Notes under the pieces: generated by a model
Told to the model about the DNA's origin: nothing
What the model saw: only the letters and a program-made list of their open reading frames with translations
Database searches by the model: none
Translations under genes and position numbers: made by a program
Shown: positions 15,570 to 22,836 of the stretch, piece after piece
Position numbering within the stretch: the stretch's first letter is position 1
Layout: the number at the start of each line of letters is the position of its first letter
Origin: a virus
Strand: one strand, 5' to 3'
IMG/VR virus record: IMGVR_UViG_3300044492_000304
Coordinates: 1 to 39,487 of that record
Length of the DNA: 39,487 bases

Positions 15570-16678
15570 CAGGGCAACCCCACGCCTGGCGTCGGCAGTG
15601 GCCTGAGCGTCGGCAGTGGCCTGAGCGTCGGGCGCGGCGGCCGCGTCGGCTGCCCGATTGGTGTCGGCGTGACCGTCGGCGTCCGACACTCCGGGCGGTT
15701 ATTGCCGTTGGCGCAGGGATCGGTCGTCGGTGTCGCCTGTGGCGCGGTCGGCGCGGTCGGCCTGGGCGTGCTCGACGGCGCCTGTGTTGGCGTGGGCGTC
15801 GCTGGGACGCGGCTGGGCGTACCTGTGGCGCTGGCCGACGCAGTGGCCGTGCTGGGCGGCGCCGTTGGCGCAGGCGTGGCTGGCGGCAGCGTGGGGGTGC
15901 CCGGAGCGGTTACGCTCGCAGGCGTGGTTGGTGTTGGCGATTGCGCACCGTCGTCGCCGCCACCGCCACCGCTGGCCGGGTGCCTGGGCGCAGCTACGCT
16001 GGGTGTCCCGGTCGGTGTTGGCGTGACCGTTGGCTCTGGCGAGCGGCGCACTGGTGAAGTGGGACTCACCGTCGCGCTGGGCGACAGGCCAGCGGGCGCG
16101 GTCGGCAAGGCGGTCATCGTCGGCCCCGAGGTGGCCGTTGGCGCAGGACTGGGCGCATCGAGGACTTCCTCCTCCGGGACGTCTTCGGACTCAGGCTCGA
16201 GGTCAGGCGCGGCCACGGCGGGCGGCGGCGCAGGCCGCGCCTGGATCGGCGCGGGCCGGGGCTTCACGGCGGGCGGCGGCAGGCCCGGGCGAGCCTGAGA
16301 CGCCTGGCTGGCGGCGACCGCGAGGCCCGGGTCGGCGGCGGACTCGAGGGTCGGCGCGGGCGCTGGTGGCGGCTCGAGCGTCGCGGTCGCCGCCAGCGGG
16401 CTGGCCGTCGCTGGCGCACTGGTGGTGGGTGGTGGTGCCGTACTAGTCGGCAGGGCGACGGCGGTGGGCGCATTGGCCGTCGCCGCCAGGTCGGCCAGGC
16501 TGGTGTTCAGCAGTTCGGTCGATGGGTGGATCGGCGCAACGGTCACCTCGAGGCCTGGCGTCGCCAGCGCGCCCGGCGAGCGCGCCTGCATGATGTCAGG
16601 CCCGAGCGACGTGGCGACAAGTGCCCCGGACAGTCCGCCAGCCAGGATGTAGACGGCGCACTGCGCATAGAAGTTCAT
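15569..16678 (-). CDS. Membrane-anchored Thr/Pro-rich stalk protein (minus strand)
   Basis: The minus-strand ATG is at 16678. The 369-residue product begins with a membrane or signal-anchor helix (CAVYILAGGLSGALVATSLG). Nearly all the rest is Pro, Thr, Ala and Ser, with PTPTPT-type stretches, one acidic patch (EPESEDVPEEEV) and a short Cys pair near the end (DPCANGNNRPECR). It looks like a long extended extracellular stalk without a globular tip. Such Thr-Pro stalks are frequent in Chloroflexota secreted proteins. Minus-strand start, overlap with the next gene and strong bias support it as real. Confidence 0.75.
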   Translation of the reverse strand: MNFYAQCAVYILAGGLSGALVATSLGPDIMQARSPGALATPGLEVTVAPIHPSTELLNTSLADLAATANAPTAVALPTSTAPPPTTSAPATASPLAATATLEPPPAPAPTLESAADPGLAVAASQASQARPGLPPPAVKPRPAPIQARPAPPPAVAAPDLEPESEDVPEEEVLDAPSPAPTATSGPTMTALPTAPAGLSPSATVSPTSPVRRSPEPTVTPTPTGTPSVAAPRHPASGGGGGDDGAQSPTPTTPASVTAPGTPTLPPATPAPTAPPSTATASASATGTPSRVPATPTPTQAPSSTPRPTAPTAPQATPTTDPCANGNNRPECRTPTVTPTPIGQPTRPPRPTLRPLPTLRPLPTPGVGLP

Positions 16679-16709
16679 TTGCCCCGCACCGCATCATCGC
16701 ATGGCCTGC

Positions 16710-16715
16710 TACGCT
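16710..16715. promoter_or_regulatory. Candidate bidirectional -10 box TACGCT(A)
   Basis: TACGCTA reads TANNNT on both strands (TACGCT on +, TAGCGT on -). On the minus strand it lies 32 bases before the stalk gene ATG at 16678; on the + strand it faces 16909. Shared symmetric -10 elements are known in bacteria, so one site could serve both directions. Confidence 0.35.
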
Positions 16716-16877
16716 AGCGGCGGTCCTGGCGTCCAACCCCGGGTTGTCGTTCTGGCGAGCAAACCGGGCGACCGCGTCGCGTCCATGCAAGGCCCTGGCG
16801 CGAGGCTCGCTCGAGGGCAGGCTGACGGCGCTGGCGCGGCGCCAGGATCGGCTTCCCCGGGGTCTTGTCAACCGTGC

Positions 16878-16883
16878 TACGCT
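16878..16883 (+). promoter_or_regulatory. Candidate extended -10 box before 16909
   Basis: TGCTACGCT gives an extended -10. The leader to ATG 16909 would be about 20 bases and contains AGGAGG. No -35 box is clear. A GTG at 16893 could start an eight-residue peptide overlapping the gene start; I do not annotate it. Confidence 0.45.
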
Positions 16884-16908
16884 AACGGCCCCGTGACAGG
16901 AGGTCCGT

Positions 16909-17220
16909 ATGGCTCGTGATCAGCGAGGCCGATTCGCTCGCGGCAAAGGCGGCGGTGGCAAGGCGGCCAAGACCGGCTCGAGCGGCGCCACGCTGAGCCA
17001 GGTCAAAGCCATCTACGGCAACGCGAAGCAGTCTGGCGCGACGTCCAAGGATGCGTTTACGCACCTGACCTCCATGGGTAAGCAGCCGATGGGCGGGCTG
17101 GCCGGGGTCATGGCCCGAGGCTACGCCAAGGGCGCGACCAAGCAGGGCATCGCCGCCGTGAAGCACATCCGCGCCACGCAGCGCGGCAGTGGCGTGGTCA
17201 AGCCGCTCAAGACGGGCTGA
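16909..17220 (+). CDS. Basic Gly-rich small protein (103 aa)
   Basis: ATG 16909 has AGGAGG about 5 bases upstream. The N-terminus is Arg/Gly/Lys-rich (RDQRGRFARGKGGGGKAAK), the middle helical (LSQVKAIYGNAKQSGATSKD), and the rest Gly/Lys-rich. It is strongly basic and likely binds nucleic acid or an acidic partner. It starts the head operon upstream of the protease-scaffold gene, so an internal head or DNA-binding role is plausible. No family recognised. Confidence 0.75.
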   Translation: MARDQRGRFARGKGGGGKAAKTGSSGATLSQVKAIYGNAKQSGATSKDAFTHLTSMGKQPMGGLAGVMARGYAKGATKQGIAAVKHIRATQRGSGVVKPLKTG

Positions 17221-17462
17221 TGACCAACACTGTCATCGTGAACAGGCGGGGCATCCAGATGCGTCAGTCGAACGGTCGCTACGCACCCAAGATCGTGCCG
17301 CCCGCCGTCGCCGCGTCGGTCGGCCCCGCGACGCCGCGCAAGACGCCGGGGACCAGCGGCGTCGTGCCTGTCGAGAAGCTCGAGCCGCGCCGCAACGGGC
17401 CGGGTGTGTTCCAGGCGCCGCAGGCGGGTCCGACAGGCCCCGGCTACCGCGTCTTCAAGTAG
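17220..17462 (+). CDS. Basic Pro-rich small protein (80 aa)
   Basis: ATG 17220 overlaps the preceding TGA (TGATG). The product is basic and Pro/Gly-rich (VNRRGIQMRQSNGRYAPKIV) and mostly disordered, with no cysteines or membrane segment. It is the second of three small genes before the capsid protease. Function is unknown. Confidence 0.7.
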   Translation: MTNTVIVNRRGIQMRQSNGRYAPKIVPPAVAASVGPATPRKTPGTSGVVPVEKLEPRRNGPGVFQAPQAGPTGPGYRVFK

Positions 17463-17472
17463 GGAGGACCGC

Positions 17473-17682
17473 ATGGCAACAGGACGCACCAATAGCAGTG
17501 GCTTCGTCGTCAAGACCGGGTCGGCCAAGAACCCGTATCTGCGCCCGACGAGCGGCTACATCGCCCTCAACCCGGGCGGCGGCAACCTGAGCACGCAGGT
17601 GCCTGTCTACACCGCGCCGAGCATCAACTACAACGAGCCCATCCGCGCCACAACGAGCGGCACCATCGTCCCGGTCCGCTGA
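17473..17682 (+). CDS. Small hypothetical protein (69 aa)
   Basis: ATG 17473 has GGGAGG with about 6-base spacing, preferred over an earlier in-frame ATG at 17404 that lies inside the previous gene. The product is Gly/Ser/Thr/Asn-rich with alternating hydrophobic residues (GFVVKTGSAKNPYLRPTSGY, then STQVPVYTAPSINYN), suggesting an extended beta structure. It might be a minor head component, by location only. Confidence 0.7.
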   Translation: MATGRTNSSGFVVKTGSAKNPYLRPTSGYIALNPGGGNLSTQVPVYTAPSINYNEPIRATTSGTIVPVR

Positions 17683-17687
17683 ACGCG

Positions 17688-19331
17688 GTGGCCTTCAGGA
17701 TCAATCGCACGCGGGTCTCGACCCGGCCCTGGAGCGAGGCCGAGGAACTCGCCATCCGCGAGCGCCTGGCCAACGCGCCTGACGAGGCCGCGAGTCACGA
17801 GGTGTACGCCACGCGGCTCGCGTCCGGGTCGCACTGGGGCGCGCACCACGAGGTCTCGAGCGACGGCGAGATCATCCTCAACCGCCAGGCGCTGCAGGAC
17901 ACGGTCGCCACGCTGGGCGACCTGGGCGAGGCTGAGCGGACGGTCGCCATCCGCCACCTGAGCCAGCACTTCGTCGAGCACGACCTGCCGCTGCCCGAGG
18001 GCTTCGTCGCTCGAGCGGGCGAGATGCACGTCCTGGCAGGCATCGTGGGCGAGATGGCGCCGCGAGACATCCCGCTGTCGACCGCCTTCACCGAGGCCGA
18101 ACGGCAGCACCTGCTCAAGGGCGACGACGACCCGATGGAGGTGGTCATCGAGATTGCCCCGGGCAAGTCGTCACGCGGCTGGAACTACACGCCGCAGGCG
18201 CTCCAGAAGATGGTCACCCATGTCCAGGCGCACACGCTGGCAGGCATCAAGGGCCACCAGCGCGACGAGGACGTCGCCAGTCAGTTTGTGGACCCGGCCA
18301 CGCACTGGATCGGCGCCGTCTGGCAGAACGACAAGGCCTACTTCCGGGGCGTCATCGACAAGACCGCGCCCGATCTGAAGCGATGGATCCGGGCCAAGCG
18401 CATCACGCAGCCCAGCATCTTCACGCGACCCGTGATCACTCGGGTTGGCGGCGAGACGCAAGTGGTCGACCTCGAGCCGCTGGGCATCGACTGGGCGCCG
18501 CTCGACCGAGCCGGGATGAACACCGCTCGCGTCGTCGCCTGGGGCGAAATGGATGCCATCGGCGGCGAGCCGTTCGAGAGCCGGGCGCCGATGGACGGCG
18601 ACCACATCCCAACTCAAGTGAGGAGTCCGGGTCATATGACAACCGTGCGAGAAGCGCTCGACGCGCTGCGTGAAAATGGCGCGACCGCCAGTCAGGTCAT
18701 GCAGGCGATGAACTGGCGCGCCGTTGACGTGCTGCCGGGATTGCTGGCCAGCGACCGCCGAGGCGTGGCCGAGGGCCTCGACCAGGCGACGTTGGCGCAC
18801 GTCGCGGCGGGTGAGATGGCCCGAGCGCATCGGCCGCAGGAACTGCTGCAGGGCCTGGGGCTCGACCTGGCGGCCGTGGCGCCGCTGGTCGACGAGGCGC
18901 AGTGGAAGCGGCTGCAGGCCAGCGACCTGGCCGTGGGCGAGATGCGCGGCGCGCTGGGCTTGCCCGAGACCGCCGACGCCGCCGCCGTCCGCACCCGCGT
19001 CAGCGACCTGCTGACAGCGGTCCAGACGACCTCGCAGCAGGCGCTGCGAACCAGCGTCGAGAGTATCGTCGCTCGCGGCGAGATGGCCGTGCCCACGGCG
19101 GTGCGCCCGCTGGTCACCTCGACCGCGCTGCTCGAGCTACAGCCCGGCGCGGACGAGGCGGCGATCAAGGTCGCCATCGGCAAGGCCAAGACGGCCCCGG
19201 AGATCAAGCCGATCCTCGAGGCCGGGCTGCTCAGCGCGCCCATTCGGCCGACCTCGAGCGGCGTCGCAGGTGAGATGCATAGCGGCGGCCAAGAGGCTGT
19301 CGGACTGCCGCTGCGGCGGCGGTCGATCTGA
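17688..19331 (+). CDS. Capsid maturation protease fused to scaffold
   Basis: This 547-residue protein starts at GTG 17688, 5 bases after the previous stop. Residues about 128-290 look like a prohead serine protease of the herpesvirus/T4 gp21-like type: MEVVIEIAPGKSSRGW, then His190 in IKGHQRDED, then Ser243 in QPSIFTRP, then LEPLGIDWAPLDRAGMNTAR. The His-Ser spacing of 53 fits the family. Residues about 310-547 are helical and charged, as in scaffolds. The tripeptide Gly-Glu-Met occurs seven times, with Glu at 112, 122, 287, 376, 418, 465 and 529. Two of these flank the protease domain and four divide the scaffold. They are probably self-cleavage sites (inference). Confidence 0.85.
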   Translation: MAFRINRTRVSTRPWSEAEELAIRERLANAPDEAASHEVYATRLASGSHWGAHHEVSSDGEIILNRQALQDTVATLGDLGEAERTVAIRHLSQHFVEHDLPLPEGFVARAGEMHVLAGIVGEMAPRDIPLSTAFTEAERQHLLKGDDDPMEVVIEIAPGKSSRGWNYTPQALQKMVTHVQAHTLAGIKGHQRDEDVASQFVDPATHWIGAVWQNDKAYFRGVIDKTAPDLKRWIRAKRITQPSIFTRPVITRVGGETQVVDLEPLGIDWAPLDRAGMNTARVVAWGEMDAIGGEPFESRAPMDGDHIPTQVRSPGHMTTVREALDALRENGATASQVMQAMNWRAVDVLPGLLASDRRGVAEGLDQATLAHVAAGEMARAHRPQELLQGLGLDLAAVAPLVDEAQWKRLQASDLAVGEMRGALGLPETADAAAVRTRVSDLLTAVQTTSQQALRTSVESIVARGEMAVPTAVRPLVTSTALLELQPGADEAAIKVAIGKAKTAPEIKPILEAGLLSAPIRPTSSGVAGEMHSGGQEAVGLPLRRRSI

Positions 19332-19360
19332 GCTAGCCAGGAGAGGAGGACCAGCTACCA

Positions 19361-19735
19361 ATGGCAAATTCCAATGGCCACAAGATGGCCGATGGCCTGA
19401 GCGTTGACGTCACCGTACCCAACGGCACGGTCGTGGCGCAGGGCGAGTTCGTGTATCTCGACGGCTTCTTCGGCCTGGCTGAGTTCGATGACAAGCCCAC
19501 GTCGGCAGGCGCGGCGATCATCTCGATCAACATCGAGCAGGCCAACTACGACACCGATCAGATCACGACCGCCGAGGCCTATGCGGTGGGCGACGTCGTC
19601 AACTTCAACACGGCGACCAAGCTGTTCACCAAGGCGGCGGTCTCGGGCTCCATCCTGCCTGTCGGCCGGGTGACCATCGCCAAGAATGCCGACAACGTGA
19701 TCGGCTTCCTGCTGCTCCCCCAGCGGCTGGCCTGA
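19361..19735 (+). CDS. Capsid decoration protein (DUF2190-like)
   Basis: ATG 19361 has GGAGAGGAGG ending 11-12 bases upstream. The 124-residue product is all-beta looking and fits the DUF2190 head-decoration type: VVAQGEFVYLDGFFGLAEFD, then AYAVGDVVNFNTATKLFTKA, then a final strand NVIGFLLLPQRLA. Such proteins bind the outside of mature HK97-fold capsids. It lies between the protease-scaffold gene and the major capsid gene, the standard place. The family name is from memory of the pattern. Confidence 0.8.
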   Translation: MANSNGHKMADGLSVDVTVPNGTVVAQGEFVYLDGFFGLAEFDDKPTSAGAAIISINIEQANYDTDQITTAEAYAVGDVVNFNTATKLFTKAAVSGSILPVGRVTIAKNADNVIGFLLLPQRLA

Positions 19736-19749
19736 AGGAGGACTGAGGG

Positions 19750-20841
19750 ATGCCGATCACCATCGTCGACGCGCCCACGCTGCGCGCTGCGCGCCGTCAG
19801 GGCAACCACAGCTACACCGCCCAGGCGACGATCTGGGACCGCCCGCTCGAGGTGCCGATCAACATCGCCAGCGGCGAGATGGACACCTACGACCTCAACC
19901 GCCCGGTGCGCGAGTACCTGGCGACGCTCAGCGCCCGCCCCACGGCAGGCGAGATCATCGCCACGCCACCCAACCTGGCGCAGTTCGTCACCAAGACCGT
20001 CGTCGACCTGAACCTGGGTCGCGAGCAGGTGCCGCTGCTGTACCCGGCGGTGTACACGCGGACCATCACCGACGCCAACCTGACCGAGAACGTCGATGTC
20101 GGCGCGATCATGGCGCGGGCGTCGGTCGTCTTCCTCCAGCACATGGAGGGCGGCGAGGTCCGCTTCGGCACCCGCACGCTCACGCCCCGGCAGACCGTGC
20201 CGCTGGTTACCTACGCGGCGGGCTTCGAGTACACCGAGGATCTGGTCGAGTACGACAAGACCTGGGAGATCAGCCAACTCAACGAGGCACTGGGCCGGGC
20301 CTACAACGCGCTGCTCAACCACATCCACCTGTACCCGATCATCAGCTACACCTACGCCGCCAAGAACCAGACCCCGGCGGACGCCACGGGCAGCACCTTC
20401 CGCGAGAAGATGCGCGCCACGCTCAAGGCGGGCCTGATCCACTCGGGCAGCGACGTGGCGACCGACACGGGCCTGGGCCGCTCGCCCAACGTGCTCCTGG
20501 CGCACTCGAGCCGCAGGTGGGACATCGAAGAGGCGCTCCAGCGGTTCGTCGTCTCGGGCACCGAGTACCCGGCGCTGGCAGGCATCGATACGCTCGTCTT
20601 CTACGACGGCTACTCGATCACCGTGGGCTCGCGGAAGTACGTCTACCCCGGCGTGCCGACCAACAAGGCCTACCTCGTCGACACCAGCACCTACCTGATC
20701 GAACTCGTCAAGCACGACCTGCGGACCGACGCGGGCGTGGGCGACCTGAGCCGCCTGATCCAGCAGCAGATCGTTTCTCGCGCACGTCGGGGCGTCTTTG
20801 TGTCGCCACCCAACTGCGTCGAGGAAGTGACGCTGCCGTAA
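19750..20841 (+). CDS. Major capsid protein (HK97 fold)
   Basis: This 363-residue protein starts at ATG 19750, with AAGGAGG about 7 bases upstream. Its position after protease and decoration genes and its length fit the major capsid protein. Recognisable elements are a helix with PNLAQFVTKTVVDLN, an E-loop-like region, a long central helix around NALLNHIHLYPI, and a C-terminal domain with RFVVSGTEYPALAG. Residues 42-44 are Gly-Glu-Met, the tripeptide repeated in the protease-scaffold. Cleavage after Glu43 would remove a short N-terminal segment, a common maturation step. The mature N-terminus would then be MDTYDLNRP. Confidence 0.9.
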   Translation: MPITIVDAPTLRAARRQGNHSYTAQATIWDRPLEVPINIASGEMDTYDLNRPVREYLATLSARPTAGEIIATPPNLAQFVTKTVVDLNLGREQVPLLYPAVYTRTITDANLTENVDVGAIMARASVVFLQHMEGGEVRFGTRTLTPRQTVPLVTYAAGFEYTEDLVEYDKTWEISQLNEALGRAYNALLNHIHLYPIISYTYAAKNQTPADATGSTFREKMRATLKAGLIHSGSDVATDTGLGRSPNVLLAHSSRRWDIEEALQRFVVSGTEYPALAGIDTLVFYDGYSITVGSRKYVYPGVPTNKAYLVDTSTYLIELVKHDLRTDAGVGDLSRLIQQQIVSRARRGVFVSPPNCVEEVTLP

Positions 20842-20863
20842 GCCCAGCGCAAAGGAGGCATCG

Positions 20864-21487
20864 ATGACCAATCCCACCGAGCCAGGCCCGGCGCCGTCCG
20901 CGACGCCCGCCCCGGCGACCACGGCAGCGGCCGCGCCGCGCCGCACGAGGCCCACCGTGACTGCCCAGACCGACGACAACCAATCGCTCGAGGAGTCGCC
21001 TGTCGAGACGCCCGTCGAGATCGCGCACACGCCGACGCTGCCCGTTGGCCAGGTCAGCAACTACGCCGAGGGCGTGACCAACATCCCGCCGGGCACGCCG
21101 ATCACCGTGGCGGCCGACCCGACCAAGCCGCTCGAGGCGACGCTCCAAGATGCCCAGGCGACGGCCACGGGCGTCACCGTCAGCCAGGCGCCCGGGACCA
21201 TCGAGGTCGCGGCGCCCGCGCCGCTGCCACGGCCCGGCGACGAGCAACTCACACGCGGCACGGCGGCCCACGCCGAGCTTCAGGAGGAACTCACGGGCCA
21301 GGCGCCCGAGATGCCTGACGACTCGACCTCCGAGGCGGCCGCGCAGGCTCAGCGCGAGGCCGAGACGCTGCGGCTCGAGCAGCAGCGCGACGCGGCCGAG
21401 GCGGCCCAGCGCAACCAGCAGAAGCTGTACGAGGCCAACGCTCGCCAGCAGGAGGCCGTCCGCCAGCAGCAGGAGCCAGCCCGCTGA
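20864..21487 (+). CDS. Disordered and coiled-coil protein after the capsid gene
   Basis: ATG 20864 follows AAAGGAGG with 5-base spacing. The 207-residue product starts Pro/Ala/Thr-rich (PSATPAPATTAAAAPRRTRP), has a mid-region with GVTNIPPGTPITVAADPTKP, and ends in a long Gln/Glu/Arg/Ala helix (REAETLRLEQQRDAAEAAQR). It has no known fold. It may be a head-associated or assembly accessory, based on its place between the capsid gene and the connectors. Confidence 0.75.
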   Translation: MTNPTEPGPAPSATPAPATTAAAAPRRTRPTVTAQTDDNQSLEESPVETPVEIAHTPTLPVGQVSNYAEGVTNIPPGTPITVAADPTKPLEATLQDAQATATGVTVSQAPGTIEVAAPAPLPRPGDEQLTRGTAAHAELQEELTGQAPEMPDDSTSEAAAQAQREAETLRLEQQRDAAEAAQRNQQKLYEANARQQEAVRQQQEPAR

Positions 21488-21488
21488 C

Positions 21489-22067
21489 GTGACGCCGACT
21501 GACGACCTGCGGTTGACTCTGCGGATGAATCTGGACGAGGTGATCGGCGCGGGTGAGACCGCCGCCGACACCATGTTCAGCGACGCCGAGATCGACAACC
21601 TGCTGCTGCAGAGCCAGACCATCGAGGAGGCCTCGTGGCGCGGCTGGGTCGTCAAGTGCATGCGGCTGAGCCTCGAGGCGCTGAACGGCGGCGGTGGTGG
21701 CGCGCTGGTCAGCGCCCAGATGGGCAGCGAGCAGTTCAAGTGGTCCGAGGACGCGGCCAGCAGCCCGACCGAGATCTGCGGCACGCTGGTCGAGTACTGG
21801 TGGAACCAGATCCCGGCAGGCATGGCGCCGAGCGGCGGCGCGGGCGCGGGCGGGGCGCGCATCCTGAGCATCCGCGCCGTGCCGATGCCGGGCATAAACA
21901 CGGCCTACACCACGGCCAGCGACCCGAACAGCTACGGTGACCCGTGGCTGGGCTCGAGCAGCCAGCCCTGGTGGCCGGGTGACCCCAGCCGCCTGCTCTA
22001 CTACCTCAAGTCGGGCTGGCGCTGGCCGAGCGCCGAGAGCTACGTTCAGACGGTGCCCGAGCCGTGA
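21489..22067 (+). CDS. Head-tail connector / adaptor protein
   Basis: I chose GTG 21489, one base after the previous stop, because upstream sequence in this frame overlaps the previous gene and is Arg/Pro-rich. The 192-residue product opens with LRLTLRMNLDEV and then FSDAEIDNLLLQSQTIEEAS and WRGWVVKCMRLSLEAL, the helical pattern of HK97 gp6/SPP1 gp15-like adaptors that dock under the portal. A Gly-rich, Trp-rich tail (WLGSSSQPWWPGDPSRL) extends beyond the usual domain. Confidence 0.75.
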   Translation: MTPTDDLRLTLRMNLDEVIGAGETAADTMFSDAEIDNLLLQSQTIEEASWRGWVVKCMRLSLEALNGGGGGALVSAQMGSEQFKWSEDAASSPTEICGTLVEYWWNQIPAGMAPSGGAGAGGARILSIRAVPMPGINTAYTTASDPNSYGDPWLGSSSQPWWPGDPSRLLYYLKSGWRWPSAESYVQTVPEP

Positions 22068-22480
22068 CCATTGCGCAACAGGTGCGCACCGCTCGCGAGC
22101 AGACCATCGACCAGTACGGCACCGAGGTGGTCGTCGAGGCCGCCACGCGCCAGGTCCGCCAGCCCGGCGAGGGCTACCTGCGCAAGGTCCGCTCGAGCTT
22201 CGGCCCGTATCAGGTCTACGTCTACTGGGCGGGCGGCGCCAACGCCGACCGAGGCAACCAGGGCGGCGAGCTAGTGCGCCAGGATCGCGACACCACCTGG
22301 GGCGCCAGCCTGAAGCTCGATGACGGCGCCGAGCTATGGCCCGCCGGGCTGGCGGACGCCCAGTCCGAGTACGAGATGATTCACCCCGTCTATGGCCGCT
22401 TGCGGATTGATCGGGTGCAGCAGATGTCGGTCCAGGGCACCAACATCGGCTGGCAGTGCGGGCTGCAGCGAGTCAGCTAA
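22064..22480 (+). CDS. Head closure (stopper) protein
   Basis: GTG 22064 overlaps the preceding stop as GTGA. The 138-residue product is a helix followed by beta strands (QVRTAREQTIDQYGTEVVVE, then SSFGPYQVYVYWAGG, then HPVYGRLRIDRVQQMSVQGT), consistent with SPP1 gp16-like closure proteins that plug the connector after packaging. Assigned mainly by order: adaptor, closure, tail completion, tail terminator. Confidence 0.65.
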   Translation: MTIAQQVRTAREQTIDQYGTEVVVEAATRQVRQPGEGYLRKVRSSFGPYQVYVYWAGGANADRGNQGGELVRQDRDTTWGASLKLDDGAELWPAGLADAQSEYEMIHPVYGRLRIDRVQQMSVQGTNIGWQCGLQRVS

Positions 22481-22836
22481 TGCCCTACGTCAATCACCAG
22501 AACGTCGGCGGCTCGATCTACAACAAGGTCCGCCGCCACATCGCCGCGACGGTCATGGCCATCCAGCCGCTGGCGGGCGAGGCCGAGAGCCACATGAAGA
22601 CGCACGCGCCGTGGCAGAACGTGACGCGCAACGCCCGCAACAGCCTGACGGGCACCGTCGCGGTGGCCAACTCGCCGCAGCGGACCCGCATCTCGCTGAC
22701 CCTCAGCCACGGCATGGACTACGGCATCTGGCTCGAGTTGAAGAATGCGGGCAAGTACGCCATCGTCCGCCCGACCGCCATCACCTACCGCCAGAAGGTG
22801 CGCCGCGCCTACCAGCGCGTCTGGAAGAACTGGTGA
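22480..22836 (+). CDS. Tail completion protein (HK97 gp10-like)
   Basis: ATG 22480 overlaps the preceding TAA (TAATG). The 118-residue product fits the HK97 gp10-like family: a helix with GEAESHMKTHAPWQNVTRNA, then ARNSLTGTVAV, then ISLTLSHGMDYGIWLEL, then GKYAIVRPTA. These proteins sit at the head-tail joint or organise the tail tube top. A longer reading from an ATG at 22456 would overlap the previous gene by 25 bases; I prefer the coupled start. Confidence 0.8.
   Translation: MPYVNHQNVGGSIYNKVRRHIAATVMAIQPLAGEAESHMKTHAPWQNVTRNARNSLTGTVAVANSPQRTRISLTLSHGMDYGIWLELKNAGKYAIVRPTAITYRQKVRRAYQRVWKNW

Larger units (their letters stand above)
16707..16889 (+). repeat. Direct repeat TGCTACGCTARCGGC in the divergent intergenic region
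   Basis: TGCTACGCTAGCGGC at 16707-16721 and TGCTACGCTAACGGC at 16875-16889 match at 14 of 15 bases. Each includes TGnTAnnnT, an extended -10 pattern. The 153 bases between have no convincing gene, though a frame from CTG 16726 to 16896 has fair codon bias. The interval also holds the near-palindrome CTGGCGCGGCGCCAG at 16831-16845. Confidence 0.6.

Noticed and set aside
16701-16919. Frame beginning ATGGCCTGC in the divergent intergenic region
   Set aside because: Third-position bias is poor, it has no ribosome site, and its Cys-Tyr-Ala repeats are just the translated promoter-like direct repeat.
22392-22832. Upstream extension of the tail terminator frame to 22392
   Set aside because: It would overlap two well-supported connector genes and is Arg/Pro/His-rich; the coupled GTG at 22833 is better.
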